64,000 bases of DNA from Actinomadura flavalba DSM 45200. Lineage in GTDB: Bacteria; Actinomycetota; Actinomycetes; Streptosporangiales; Streptosporangiaceae. The stretch's first letter is position 1, and every line of letters begins with the position of its first letter. Position numbers and translations under genes: made by a program. A model generated the notes under the pieces. It was given only the letters and a program-made list of their open reading frames with translations, was not told where the DNA came from and ran no database searches. This document shows, piece by piece, positions 31,020-40,358 of the stretch. Where the stretch lies: positions 1-64,000 of the forward strand of contig NZ_KB894097.1 in NCBI RefSeq assembly GCF_000374305.1, read 5' to 3'.

Positions 31020-31802
31020 GTGCCGATCAGCGGGACGACCCGGCTGTACGGGGTGCTGGGCGACCCGGTCGCGCAGGTCCGCGCGCCCGCGCTGCTGAAC
31101 CCGCTCTTCGCGGAGCTGGGCCGGGACGCGGTGCTGGTCCCCGTCCACGTCGGCGCCGCCGACCTGGGTACCGTGCTGGCCGGGCTGGCGGCCGTCCGCA
31201 ACCTGGACGGACTCCTGGTCACCGTCCCGCACAAGATCGCCGCGCGTCGCCTCGCCGCCGCGCGCAGCCGCGCCGCCGACGTGTCGGGCAGCGCGAACGC
31301 GCTCCGCCGCCACCCCGGCGGCGGCTGGTACGCCGACGACTTCGACGGCGCCGGGTTCGTCGCGGGCCTGGACGCGGCGGGCCACAAGGTGCGCGGCGCG
31401 CGGCTGCTCATCGTCGGCGCGGGCGGCGCCGGGGCGTCCATCGCGGCCGCCGTCCTCGCCGCCGGGGCGGACGGCGTCCGGCTGCTCGACACCGACCCCG
31501 CCCGCACGGCCGCCCTCACCGCGCGGCTGGAGGCGCACTGGCCCGGCCGCGCCGCCCCGGCGGACGGCCCCGGGGAACCGGACATCGCCGTCAACGCGAC
31601 CCCGCTCGGCCTCCGCCCCGGCGATCCCCTCCCGTTCGACCCGGCGGCCCTGCCGCCCGGCCGCGTCGTGGCGGACATCGTCATGCGCCCCCGCGACACC
31701 GCCCTGCTCCGCACGGCGGCCGCGCTCGGCCACGCCGTCCACCACGGCGACCACATGCTCGATCACCAGGTCGCCCTGTACCGGGAGTTCTTCGCCCTCT
31801 GA
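31020..31802 (+). CDS. rifI: Aminoquinate/shikimate dehydrogenase (RifI type)
   Basis: A 260-residue shikimate-dehydrogenase-family protein: YGVLGDPVAQVRAP (substrate site), LLVTVPHKIAARRLAAAR with the catalytic Lys, and the NADP loop LLIVGAGGAGASIAAAV. The usual catalytic Asp is in the DDFDGAGFVAGL helix. In the rif cluster RifI acts on aminoquinate and is not essential for AHBA. It starts with GTG one base after rifG ends and closes the plus-strand AHBA set. Confidence 0.9.
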   Translation: MPISGTTRLYGVLGDPVAQVRAPALLNPLFAELGRDAVLVPVHVGAADLGTVLAGLAAVRNLDGLLVTVPHKIAARRLAAARSRAADVSGSANALRRHPGGGWYADDFDGAGFVAGLDAAGHKVRGARLLIVGAGGAGASIAAAVLAAGADGVRLLDTDPARTAALTARLEAHWPGRAAPADGPGEPDIAVNATPLGLRPGDPLPFDPAALPPGRVVADIVMRPRDTALLRTAAALGHAVHHGDHMLDHQVALYREFFAL

Positions 31803-31857
31803 CCCGCGCGGCGGGCCAGTGGACGCGCGATTGCCGGGCAGTGGGCGGGCCGACCCG

Positions 31858-34542
31858 ATGATGGGCGGCGTGACGGACTTGATCGAACGTGACGAGCACC
31901 TGCGCCGGCTCGACCGCCTGCTCACCGACGCCGCCGACGGGCGGGGCCGCGTCGCCGTGCTGGAGGGCCCGGCGGGGACCGGACGCACCGAACTGCTGCG
32001 GGCGCTGACCGACGCCGCCGCCCGGTCCGGCTTCGAGGTGCTGAGCGCCGCCTGTTCGGCGGACGAGCGCGACCTGCCGTACGGGGTCGTGGAACAGCTC
32101 ACCGGGCCGGGCACCCGCCCGGCGGCGGCGTCGGGCCCCGAGCGGCTGCGCGAGTACCGGGCGCTGGCCGCCCGGCTGCTGGAGGCGGCGCGGGACCGTC
32201 CGCTGCTCATCGGCGTGGACGACCTGCGGCACGCCGACGAGGAGTCGCTGCACTTCCTGCTGCACCTCGCCCGGCGGCTGCGGTCCTCGCGCGTCCTGCT
32301 GGCGCTCACCGACTCGGCCGCCGCCGGTGCCGCGCACCGGCTGCTGCTGTCGGACCTGTGCCGTCAGCCGCACGCCCGCCGCCTCACGCTCGGCCCGCTG
32401 TCGCCCGAGGGCACCGCCCGGCTGGCCGGGCGCGGCGACGCGTACGCCGCGAGCGGCGGCAACCCCCTGCTCGTGGACGCGCTGCGCGAGGACCGGCACG
32501 TCCCCGGCGCCGCCTACGGCCTGGCGCTCGTCGGCATCCTGCGCGGCGGCGGGCCCGGCCACCTCGCCACCGCCCGCGCCCTCGCCGTCCTGGACGAGGA
32601 CGCCGATCCCCGCACGCTCGCCCGCCTCACCGGCGGTGAACCCGCGACGGCCGGTCATCTGCTCGACGCGCTCACCGCCGCCGGACTGCTCCGCGACGGG
32701 CGGCTGCGGCACCCGGTGGCCCGGACGGCCGTCCTGGACGACGTCCCCGCCGACGAACGCGCCGGGCTGCACCGGCGCGCCGCCGAACTGCTCTACGACG
32801 AGGGCGCCCCCGCCGTCCGCGTCGCCCGGCATCTCGTCGCCGCCGAGCACGTCGGCGCGCCGTGGGCGGTGACGGTCCTGTCGGACGCCGCCGAGCACGC
32901 GCTGCTGGACGACCGTCCCGCCCTGGCCGCCGAGTGCCTGCGGCTGGCCCGCCGCCAGGGCGGCGACGACCGGTTCCGCGCCGGGCTGCGGGCCCGGCTG
33001 GCCCGCGCCGAGTGGCAGGTCAACCCGGCGGCGGCGGCCCGGCACCTGGCGCCGCTCGTCACGGCGGCCGGTGCCGGGTGGCTCGGCCACGACGACCTGC
33101 TCATCCTCGTCAAGCACCTGCTCTGGCACGGCCGCGACGGCGAGGCGGCGCGGGTGCTCGCCGGGCTGCGCGAGCGGTTCGACCGGGCCGGGCCGCGCGG
33201 CGCCGACGCCGAGGGCCTGGCCGACCTGGAGACGTGGCTGGCGTTCCGGCACCCGCCGCTGGCCCGCGACCGGCGCGCCCCCGCGCCGCCTCCGGCGCGC
33301 GGCCCCGTCCGCACCGGCGCCGACCCGCAACTGCGCTGCGCGGCGATCCTCGCGGGCGCGCTCGGCGGCAGCGACAGCGCGGCGGCGGCCGACCTCGCCG
33401 AACGGGTGCTGCGCGACCTGCGGCTGCACCAGCGCAACCCGTGGACGGAGGAGGCCGTCCTGCTGGCCCTCCAGGTGCTCATCCTGGCCGAGCGGCTGGA
33501 CGCCGTCGCGCGCTGGTGCGCGCGGTCGGCCGAGGCGGCGGGCGGCGGCGCGGTCCCGACGGTCAGCGCGGTGTTCGCCGCCGCGCGCGCCGAGGTGTGC
33601 CTGCGGCTCGGTGACCCGCGCGGCGCGGCCGAGCACGCGCGGGCCGCGCTGGAGCACCTGCCCGCGCAGGCGTGGGGCGTGCACGTCGGGCTGCCGCTCG
33701 GCACGCTCGTGCTCGCCGCCACCCGGCTCGGTGACCACCGGGCCGCCGCCGAGGCGCTGGCGCGGACCGTCCCCGAGCCGATGTCGGAGAGCTTCGCGGG
33801 CGTCTACCACCGCTACGCGCGGGGCCATCACCACCTGGCGACGGGCCGTCCGCACGCCGCGCTCGGGGACTTCCTGCACTGCGGCGAGGTGCTGCGCGCG
33901 TGGGGACTGGACGCGGCGGCGCTCATCCCGTGGCGGACGGACGCGGCCGAGGCGTGGCTGCGGCTCGGCGAACGCGACCAGGCGCGGCACCTGGTGCACG
34001 AGCAACTGGGCCGTCCGGGCGCGCACGCGTCGCGGGCGCGCGGCCCGGCGCTGCGGCTGCTGGCCGGGCTCGGCCCGCGCGGCCGCCGGCTCGTGCTGCT
34101 CGGGGAGGCGCTGGAGCTGGCCGAGGCGTCCGGCGACCGGTTCGAGCAGGCGCGGGTGCTGGCCGGGCTCGGCCGCGCGTATCTGGAGCGCGGCAACCGG
34201 CGGCGCGGGCGGCTGCTCGTCCGGCAGGCGCTGCACATCGCGGAGGTGAGCGGGATGGCGGCGCTGGCGCGGGAGCTGCTGTCGATCTCCGCCGGACCGG
34301 ACGCGGCGGACGAGCGCGCCGCCGGGACGCGGGCCGTCCCGCTCGACGAGCTGACCGAGTCGGAGCGGCGGGTGGCGTCGCTGGCGGTGCTCGGCTACAC
34401 CAACCGGGAGATCGCCGCGCGGCTGTTCGTCACGCCGAGCACGGTCGAGCAGCATCTGACGCGGGTGTACCGCAAGCTGAACGTCCGGCACCGCCGGGAG
34501 CTGCCCGTGACACTGCGGGCGGAGCTGCACCGGGTGGGGTGA
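31858..34542 (+). CDS. LuxR-family (LAL) ATP-binding transcriptional regulator
   Basis: An 894-residue large ATP-binding LuxR regulator. It has an N-terminal AAA domain with Walker A GPAGTGRTELLRALT and a Walker B-like LLIGVDDLRHAD, a long helical middle of TPR-like repeats (about 330-800) and a C-terminal LuxR helix-turn-helix (TESERRVASLAVLGYTNREI). LALs such as RifZ or GdmRI/RII activate ansamycin clusters. The ATG was chosen; a GTG 39 bases upstream is in frame but has a weaker ribosome site. It follows the AHBA genes on the same strand. The shared 12-mer in the PKS and AHBA promoters is a candidate target. Confidence 0.92.
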   Translation: MMGGVTDLIERDEHLRRLDRLLTDAADGRGRVAVLEGPAGTGRTELLRALTDAAARSGFEVLSAACSADERDLPYGVVEQLTGPGTRPAAASGPERLREYRALAARLLEAARDRPLLIGVDDLRHADEESLHFLLHLARRLRSSRVLLALTDSAAAGAAHRLLLSDLCRQPHARRLTLGPLSPEGTARLAGRGDAYAASGGNPLLVDALREDRHVPGAAYGLALVGILRGGGPGHLATARALAVLDEDADPRTLARLTGGEPATAGHLLDALTAAGLLRDGRLRHPVARTAVLDDVPADERAGLHRRAAELLYDEGAPAVRVARHLVAAEHVGAPWAVTVLSDAAEHALLDDRPALAAECLRLARRQGGDDRFRAGLRARLARAEWQVNPAAAARHLAPLVTAAGAGWLGHDDLLILVKHLLWHGRDGEAARVLAGLRERFDRAGPRGADAEGLADLETWLAFRHPPLARDRRAPAPPPARGPVRTGADPQLRCAAILAGALGGSDSAAAADLAERVLRDLRLHQRNPWTEEAVLLALQVLILAERLDAVARWCARSAEAAGGGAVPTVSAVFAAARAEVCLRLGDPRGAAEHARAALEHLPAQAWGVHVGLPLGTLVLAATRLGDHRAAAEALARTVPEPMSESFAGVYHRYARGHHHLATGRPHAALGDFLHCGEVLRAWGLDAAALIPWRTDAAEAWLRLGERDQARHLVHEQLGRPGAHASRARGPALRLLAGLGPRGRRLVLLGEALELAEASGDRFEQARVLAGLGRAYLERGNRRRGRLLVRQALHIAEVSGMAALARELLSISAGPDAADERAAGTRAVPLDELTESERRVASLAVLGYTNREIAARLFVTPSTVEQHLTRVYRKLNVRHRRELPVTLRAELHRVG

Positions 34543-34583
34543 CGCGGCTCGCGTTACGGGGATACGCCGCGCATATTTCCTAC

Positions 34584-34609
34584 ATTACAGGTATGTTTAG
34601 CCTTGTAAT
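34584..34609. promoter_or_regulatory. AT-rich inverted repeat upstream of the SARP gene
   Basis: ATTACAGG (34584-34591) and CCTTGTAAT (34601-34609) form an inverted repeat with one extra base in the right arm, centred in a short AT-rich island about 60-80 bases before the SARP start. In such GC-rich DNA it stands out as a likely promoter or operator. Confidence 0.45.
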
Positions 34610-34666
34610 CGCGGCACGCCCCGGCGGTCCCGCCGGTCCCGGACGGCCGCGGCGACTCGGAACGGG

Positions 34667-37171
34667 GTGAAAGTGCACGTCAACCTGCTCGGTCCCCTGG
34701 AAGTGCTCCGGAACGGCGAGCCCGTCGCGCTCGGCGGCGTCCACCGGCGGGCCACCCTCGCCTATCTTCTCCTGCACGCGGGCACCGTCGTGTCCACCGG
34801 CGACCTGGTCCAAGCGCTGTGGGGCGACGACGCGCCGCCGACCGCGCGCAAGATGGTGCAGAACGCCGTGGCCGGACTGCGCCGGGCGCTGCGCGCCGAC
34901 GACGCCCCGGACGCCCCCGCGCTGCTCACCGCCGCCCCCGGCTACCTGCTGCGGGTCTCCCCCGCCCAGGTCGACGTCACCCGGTTCCACGAGCTGGTCC
35001 GGCAGGGCCGCACCGCGTTCCGGGCCGCCGCCTGGCAGCCCGCCGCGCGGCTGCTGCGCGAGGCGCTGGCGCTGTGGCGCGGGCCCGCGCTGGCCGACGT
35101 GGCCGAAACCGGCCGCGCCGTCCGTCCGGCGTGGCCCGAACTGGCCACCCTGGACGAGCAGCGGCTCACCGTCCTGGAGGACTGCGTCGAGGCCGAGCTG
35201 GCGCTCGGGCTGCACCGCGAACTCGTCGGCGAGCTGACCCCGCTGGCCGAGGAGGAGCCCGCCCGCGAACGGCTCTGCGGGCTGCTGATGCTGGCGCTGT
35301 ACCGATGCGGGCAGCAGTCCGAGGCGCTGGCCGTCTTCCGCCGCACCCGCGCCGCCCTGGTCGAGGAGCTGGGCATCGACCCCGCGCCCGAACTGCACCG
35401 CCTCCAGCACGCGATCCTCAACCAGGACCCGGCGCTGACCACGTCCACGGTCGCGGTCGGGACGGCCGCGCCGGAGCCGGACGAACGTCCGGCGCGGCCC
35501 GCGCCGGACGGCGCGCCGCGCCCGCTCGTGGAGCGCAAGCACGCCAGCGTCCTGCTCGTCCGGGCCCGCGTGCCGGACGGGATCGACGACCCCGAGCAGG
35601 TCGCCGAGGCGCTGGCCGCGCTGGACCGCGCCGTCACCGACGAGGCCGCCCGCTACGGCGGGCTCGTGCGCGCCACGCTCGGGTCGGTGCGGCTCGTGGT
35701 GTTCGGCGTCCCGCGCGTCCGCGAGGACGACCCGGTGCGCGCCGTCCGCGCCGCGCTGGCGATCCGCGCCCGGCTGACCGGCCCGGCCGCGCCCGCCATG
35801 GCGCTGCGGCTCGCCGTCGCCACCGGCGACGTGCTCGCCTCCTACCGCGACGAGGACGACCCCGAACCCGCCGAACTGGCCGGCGGCGTGCTCGAACAGT
35901 GCGAATGCCTGCTGGAACGCGCCACCGGCGACGCCGTCCGCGTCTGCGACCGGACCCGGCAGGAGGTCGGCGCGCGGTTCGGCCACGCCGACGTCGACCC
36001 GGCGGGCGGCTGGCGGGTGACGGCACCGCGCCCGCCGCGCCCCGCGCCCGCGCCGGACCGGCGCCCCCTGCTGGGACGGGACCGCGAGCTGACACGCCTG
36101 TTCGACGTCCTCGACGACGTCCGGCGCCGCCGCCGCCCGCACCTGGTCACGGTGCTCGGCGAACCGGGCCTGGGCCGGACCCGGCTCGCCGCCGAGTTCC
36201 GCACGCTGCTGCCCGACCGGGCCGCCGACGTACGCTGCCTGCACGCGGCCGTCCCGCCGTCCTACGAGGGCGAGGCCGACCCGCTGGCGGAGATCGTCCG
36301 CTCGCACGCCGGGTTCACCGTCGCGCCCGGCCGCGCCGGGCCCCGGCCCGGCGACGGCCCGCCCCGGCCCGCCTGCCCCGCCGACCGCCTCGCCCGCGCC
36401 ACCGGCCCCGCCGAGCTGTTCGCGGCCTGGCTGCGGTACCTGGAGGTCACCGCCGCCGATGGGCCGCTCGTCGTCGTCCTCGACGACCTGCACCACGTCG
36501 GCGCCGAACTGCTCGGGCTGCTGGAGGAGCTGACCGAGCGCGTCGCGGCCGTGCCGCTGCTCGTCGTCGCGACCGCGCGGCCCGAACTGCTGCACCGGCG
36601 GCCCCGCTGGTGCGGCGGACGCCGCGACGCGCACGTCCTCACGCTCGACCCGCTGCCCGACGACGCGACGGCCGCGCTGCTCGGCGGCGCCGACGACCTG
36701 CTGCCGCTCGTCGCGGGCAACCCCCTCGTCGCGCTGGAGTACGCGCAGGCGTACCGGCGGCACACCGCCGCCGGTACGCCGCCCGTGCCGCGCCGCGTCA
36801 CCGCTCTGTTCAGCGCCCGGCTCGACACGCTGCCCGCCGCGCAGAAGGCCGTGCTGCGGCACGCCGCCGTGCTCGGCCCGGCCGTCCGGCCCGCCGGGGT
36901 CGCGGCCGTCTCCGGCCGGGCCGGGGACGAGGTCGCCGCGCTGCTGCGCGCCCTGGACCGCGAGGGACTGCTGCGCCGTCTCGTCCCGGGGCCGACGCCC
37001 GGCGAGGACGAATACGCGTTCGCGCACCCGCTGCTGCGCGACGTCGCCTACGCGCAGGTGCCGCACCGGCACCGGGCGGCCGGGCGGCGCCGTGCCGAGG
37101 AATGGGCGGCCGTGCCGGACGACCGGCGCGCGCGGACGCTCACCGGCCGCCCCGGCGGCCGGGGCTCCTGA
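34667..37171 (+). CDS. Large SARP regulator: BTAD, degenerate cyclase-like and ATPase domains
   Basis: An 834-residue multi-domain regulator. Residues about 1-95 are an OmpR-type winged helix (VNLLGPLEVLRNGEPVALGG, DLVQALWGDDAPPTARKMVQ) and 100-250 a BTAD domain (DVTRFHELVRQG, ALVEELGIDPAPELHRLQ). Residues 285-440 resemble a class III nucleotide cyclase (VFGVPRVREDDPVRAVRAAL) whose metal-binding Asp positions are lost. From about 465 it is an AAA ATPase (LVTVLGEPGLGRTRLAAEF, LVVVLDDLHHV). It stops soon after the ATPase, so the TPR tail of full-length homologues is missing. It probably activates this cluster; SARPs bind direct repeats spaced 11 bp. Confidence 0.92.
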   Translation: MKVHVNLLGPLEVLRNGEPVALGGVHRRATLAYLLLHAGTVVSTGDLVQALWGDDAPPTARKMVQNAVAGLRRALRADDAPDAPALLTAAPGYLLRVSPAQVDVTRFHELVRQGRTAFRAAAWQPAARLLREALALWRGPALADVAETGRAVRPAWPELATLDEQRLTVLEDCVEAELALGLHRELVGELTPLAEEEPARERLCGLLMLALYRCGQQSEALAVFRRTRAALVEELGIDPAPELHRLQHAILNQDPALTTSTVAVGTAAPEPDERPARPAPDGAPRPLVERKHASVLLVRARVPDGIDDPEQVAEALAALDRAVTDEAARYGGLVRATLGSVRLVVFGVPRVREDDPVRAVRAALAIRARLTGPAAPAMALRLAVATGDVLASYRDEDDPEPAELAGGVLEQCECLLERATGDAVRVCDRTRQEVGARFGHADVDPAGGWRVTAPRPPRPAPAPDRRPLLGRDRELTRLFDVLDDVRRRRRPHLVTVLGEPGLGRTRLAAEFRTLLPDRAADVRCLHAAVPPSYEGEADPLAEIVRSHAGFTVAPGRAGPRPGDGPPRPACPADRLARATGPAELFAAWLRYLEVTAADGPLVVVLDDLHHVGAELLGLLEELTERVAAVPLLVVATARPELLHRRPRWCGGRRDAHVLTLDPLPDDATAALLGGADDLLPLVAGNPLVALEYAQAYRRHTAAGTPPVPRRVTALFSARLDTLPAAQKAVLRHAAVLGPAVRPAGVAAVSGRAGDEVAALLRALDREGLLRRLVPGPTPGEDEYAFAHPLLRDVAYAQVPHRHRAAGRRRAEEWAAVPDDRRARTLTGRPGGRGS

Positions 37172-37247
37172 CCGGCGGATTACCGGACGGTTCCCGCGCC
37201 GCGCGTAGCGTGCGGCGCGTCCCTCGACGTCGAGAAAGGCGGGCACG

Positions 37248-38168
37248 ATGCCGCAGACCCCGTCCAAGGTGCTGTTCGGATACGGACCGGGCCCCTTCAT
37301 CCCCGTCGCGCGCGCCGCGCGGCTGCTGGAGGAGGCCGCCCAGGCCGACCGGGAGGGGCTGGACCTGATCACCGTCACCGACCACCCCTACAACGGCGTG
37401 AACCTGGAGGCGTACGGCACGCTCGGCGTGATCCTCGGGCGGACGACGAACCTGACCGTCGTCGCGACCGTCACGAACCTGCCGGTCCGGCCCGCGCCGC
37501 TGCTGGCGCGGACCGTCACGACGCTGTCGGCGCTGTCGGGCGGCCGGATCGTCCTCGGCGTCGGGGCGGGCTCGCTGTGGGACGGGATCGTCGGCTTCGG
37601 CGTGGACCGGCTCACGCCGGGGCAGGCCGTCCGGCAGCTCGAAGAGGGGATCGTCCTCATCAAGGCGCTCGCGGGCGGCGGGACCGAGCCGGTCACCTTC
37701 GACGGCGAGTTCTACCGCGTCGACGCCCTGGACCCGGCCCCCGTCCCGGTGCCGCCGATCTGGACGGGGTCGGTCGGCCCGCGCTCGCTCGCCGTCACGG
37801 GCCGGCACGCCGACGGCTGGTCGGCGCCGCACGCGTCCGACTGGGACAGCAAGCTGTACCGCGAGGCCCGTCCCCTCATCGACGAGGCGGCCGTCGCGGC
37901 GGGGCGCGCCCCGTCCGACGTCGGCGACTACTTCAACGTCCGGGGCCGCATCACCGCCGAGCCGCTGCCGTCCACCCATGACGAGAACGGCACCTTCCTC
38001 GGCGGCTCCCCCGCCCAGTGGATCGACCACCTCACCACCGGCGCCCTGGACCACGGCGCGTCCGGCTTCGTCTTCTTCGACCCGGACGACCCCCGCTCGG
38101 ACCGCACCCTCGGCCGCTGGACCCAGGAGGTCGTCCCCGCCGTCCGCGAGGCCATCGCCAAGGACTGA
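37248..38168 (+). CDS. LLM-class flavin-dependent (F420 type) oxidoreductase
   Basis: A 306-residue luciferase-like TIM-barrel protein with FGYGPGPFIPVARAARLLEE, the central RIVLGVGAGSLWDGIVGFGV block (normally LGxGxGW) and PPIWTGSVGPRSLAVTGRHADGW. In actinobacteria many of these use F420H2 rather than FMNH2. It stands alone after the SARP gene with its own AAAGG-type site, and is followed by the lutABC operon. It may be a tailoring reductase or a housekeeping enzyme; the sequence gives no substrate. Confidence 0.85.
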   Translation: MPQTPSKVLFGYGPGPFIPVARAARLLEEAAQADREGLDLITVTDHPYNGVNLEAYGTLGVILGRTTNLTVVATVTNLPVRPAPLLARTVTTLSALSGGRIVLGVGAGSLWDGIVGFGVDRLTPGQAVRQLEEGIVLIKALAGGGTEPVTFDGEFYRVDALDPAPVPVPPIWTGSVGPRSLAVTGRHADGWSAPHASDWDSKLYREARPLIDEAAVAAGRAPSDVGDYFNVRGRITAEPLPSTHDENGTFLGGSPAQWIDHLTTGALDHGASGFVFFDPDDPRSDRTLGRWTQEVVPAVREAIAKD

Positions 38169-38220
38169 GCCGCGGTGTGCGAAGCTCGGGGCATCGCGCT
38201 CCCGGGGAGTCCACGCCGCC

Positions 38221-38964
38221 ATGAAGATCGCGCTGTTCGTCACCTGCGTCAACGACACGCTGTTCCCCGAGACGGGACGGGCCGTCGTCACCGTGCTGGA
38301 GCGGCTGGGGCACGAGGTCGTCTTCCCGGCCGGGCAGACGTGCTGCGGGCAGATGCACCTCAACTCGGGGTATCCGGAACGGGCGCTGGCGATGGTGTCC
38401 GCGTTCACCGGCGTGTTCGAGCCGTACGACGTGATCGTGGCGCCGTCCGGCTCGTGCGCGGCGACGGTGCGCGAGTGGCACGCCCGGCTCGCGGCGCGGG
38501 CGGGGCGCGACGACCTGGCGGCGCGGGCGGCGGAGCTGGCGCCGCGCGTGCACGAGCTGTCGGAGCTGCTGGTGGACGTGCTCGGCGTCACCGACGTCGG
38601 CGCGGCCTTCCCGCACCGCGTCGCCTACCACCCGACCTGCCACTCGCTGCGGACGCTCCGCCTCGGTGACCGGCCGCTGCGGCTGCTGCGCGAGGTGCGC
38701 GGCCTGGACCTGGCGGACCTGCCGGACGCGTCCGAATGCTGCGGGTTCGGCGGCACGTTCGCGCTCAAGAACGGCGACGTGTCGGCCGCGATGTGCGCCG
38801 ACAAGGTCGCGGCCGTGAAGTCCACCGGCGCCGAGGTGCTGTGCGCGGCCGACAACTCGTGCCTGATGCACGTCGGCGGGGCGCTGGCGCGGCAGCGCGC
38901 GGGGGTGCGGGTCGCGCACCTCGCGGAGATCCTGGCGGGCACCGGCGAGGGGAGCCCGGCGTGA
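38221..38964 (+). CDS. lutA: L-lactate oxidation subunit LutA (CCG-domain protein)
   Basis: A 247-residue protein with two Cys-rich CCG domains: FVTCVN with QTCCGQMHLNSG in the first half, and HPTCHSLR with SECCGFGGTFALKNGD in the second. These bind Fe-S clusters or a heterodisulfide-like centre. LutA, LutB and LutC together oxidise L-lactate to pyruvate at the membrane. The lutB start overlaps its end by four bases. This is a primary-metabolism operon unrelated to the flanking biosynthetic loci. Confidence 0.9.
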   Translation: MKIALFVTCVNDTLFPETGRAVVTVLERLGHEVVFPAGQTCCGQMHLNSGYPERALAMVSAFTGVFEPYDVIVAPSGSCAATVREWHARLAARAGRDDLAARAAELAPRVHELSELLVDVLGVTDVGAAFPHRVAYHPTCHSLRTLRLGDRPLRLLREVRGLDLADLPDASECCGFGGTFALKNGDVSAAMCADKVAAVKSTGAEVLCAADNSCLMHVGGALARQRAGVRVAHLAEILAGTGEGSPA

Positions 38965-40358
38965 GCATGCCGACGTACCTGGGGATGCCGCCGTTCCCGG
39001 ACGCCGCCCGCGAGGCCGTGGCCGACACCCGGCTGCGGCGCAACCTCGCGCGCGCCACCGGCACGATCCGGGAGCGCCGCGCGGCGGCCGTCGCGGAGCT
39101 GGCCGACTGGGACGAACTGCGCGAGTGCGCCAAGCAGATCAAGGACCACACGCTCGGCCACCTCGGGCACTACCTGCGGATGCTCGAAGAGCGCGTGACG
39201 GCGGCGGGCGGCGTCGTCCACTGGGCGCGCGACGCCGCCGAGGCCAACGCGATCGTGACGCGGCTCGTCCGGGAGACCGGGGAGACCGAGGTCGTCAAGG
39301 TCAAGTCGATGGCCACCCAGGAGATCGGGCTGAACGAGGCGCTGGCCGAGGCGGGTATCGCCGCCGTGGAGACCGACCTGGCCGAGCTGATCGTCCAGCT
39401 CGGGGACGACCGGCCCTCGCACCTGCTCGTCCCGGCCATCCACCGGAACCGGGCCGAGATCCGGGAGATCTTCCGGCGGGCGATGCCGTCCGCGCCCGCC
39501 GATCTCACCGACGACCCGGCGGCGCTGGCCGAGGCGGCGCGGCGGCACCTGCGCGCCCGGTTCCTGGCGGCGAGGGTCGCGGTGTCGGGGGCGAACTTCG
39601 CCGTCGCCGAGACCGGGACCGTGCTCGTCGTGGAGTCGGAGGGCAACGGGCGGATGTGCCTGACGCTGCCCGAGACGCTGATCACCGTGATGGGCATCGA
39701 GAAGGTGCTGCCGACGGCCCGCGACCTGGAGGTGTTCCTCCAGGTTCTCCCGCGTTCGTCGACGGCGGAGCGGATGAACCCCTACACCTCGGCGTGGACG
39801 GGCGTCACGCCCGGCGACGGGCCGCGCGCGTTCCACCTCGTCCTGCTGGACAACGGCCGCACCGCCACCCTCGCCGACGCGGTCGGCCGCCAGGCGCTGC
39901 GCTGCATCCGGTGCTCGGCGTGCCTGAACGTCTGTCCCGTCTACGCCCGCGCGGGCGGCCACGCCTACGGCTCGCCCTATCCCGGCCCGATCGGCGCGAT
40001 CCTGTCCCCGCAGCTCCGCGGCCTCGGCTCGGACGTGGACGCCTCGCTGCCGTTCGCGTCGTCGCTGTGCGGGGCGTGCTACGAGGTGTGCCCGGTCGCG
40101 ATCGACATCCCCGAGGTCCTGGTCCACCTGCGCGGCAAGGCGCCCAAGAAGCCCTCAGAACGCCTGGCCATGGGCCTCGCCGGGGCCGCGCTCGCCTCGC
40201 CTCGCCGTCTCGCGGCGGCCCAGTTCGCGGCGGGCCGGTCCCGCCGCGCCGTCCGCCGCCTGCGCGCGCCCCGCGCCTGGACCGACACCCGCGACGTGCC
40301 CGTCCCGCCCGCGCAGTCGTTCCGCGCCTGGTGGAAGGCGAACCGTGACCGGACCTGA
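38961..40358 (+). CDS. lutB: L-lactate oxidation iron-sulfur subunit LutB
   Basis: A 465-residue protein: an N-terminal LUD domain (AKQIKDHTLGHLGHYLRMLE, KVKSMATQEIGLNEALAEAG) and a C-terminal ferredoxin-like domain with two 4Fe-4S motifs, CIRCSACLNVCPVY and CGACYEVCPVAIDIP. Length and order match LutB. The GTG start overlaps lutA and the 3' end overlaps lutC by 14 bases, so the three genes are one operon. Confidence 0.92.
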   Translation: MSMPTYLGMPPFPDAAREAVADTRLRRNLARATGTIRERRAAAVAELADWDELRECAKQIKDHTLGHLGHYLRMLEERVTAAGGVVHWARDAAEANAIVTRLVRETGETEVVKVKSMATQEIGLNEALAEAGIAAVETDLAELIVQLGDDRPSHLLVPAIHRNRAEIREIFRRAMPSAPADLTDDPAALAEAARRHLRARFLAARVAVSGANFAVAETGTVLVVESEGNGRMCLTLPETLITVMGIEKVLPTARDLEVFLQVLPRSSTAERMNPYTSAWTGVTPGDGPRAFHLVLLDNGRTATLADAVGRQALRCIRCSACLNVCPVYARAGGHAYGSPYPGPIGAILSPQLRGLGSDVDASLPFASSLCGACYEVCPVAIDIPEVLVHLRGKAPKKPSERLAMGLAGAALASPRRLAAAQFAAGRSRRAVRRLRAPRAWTDTRDVPVPPAQSFRAWWKANRDRT

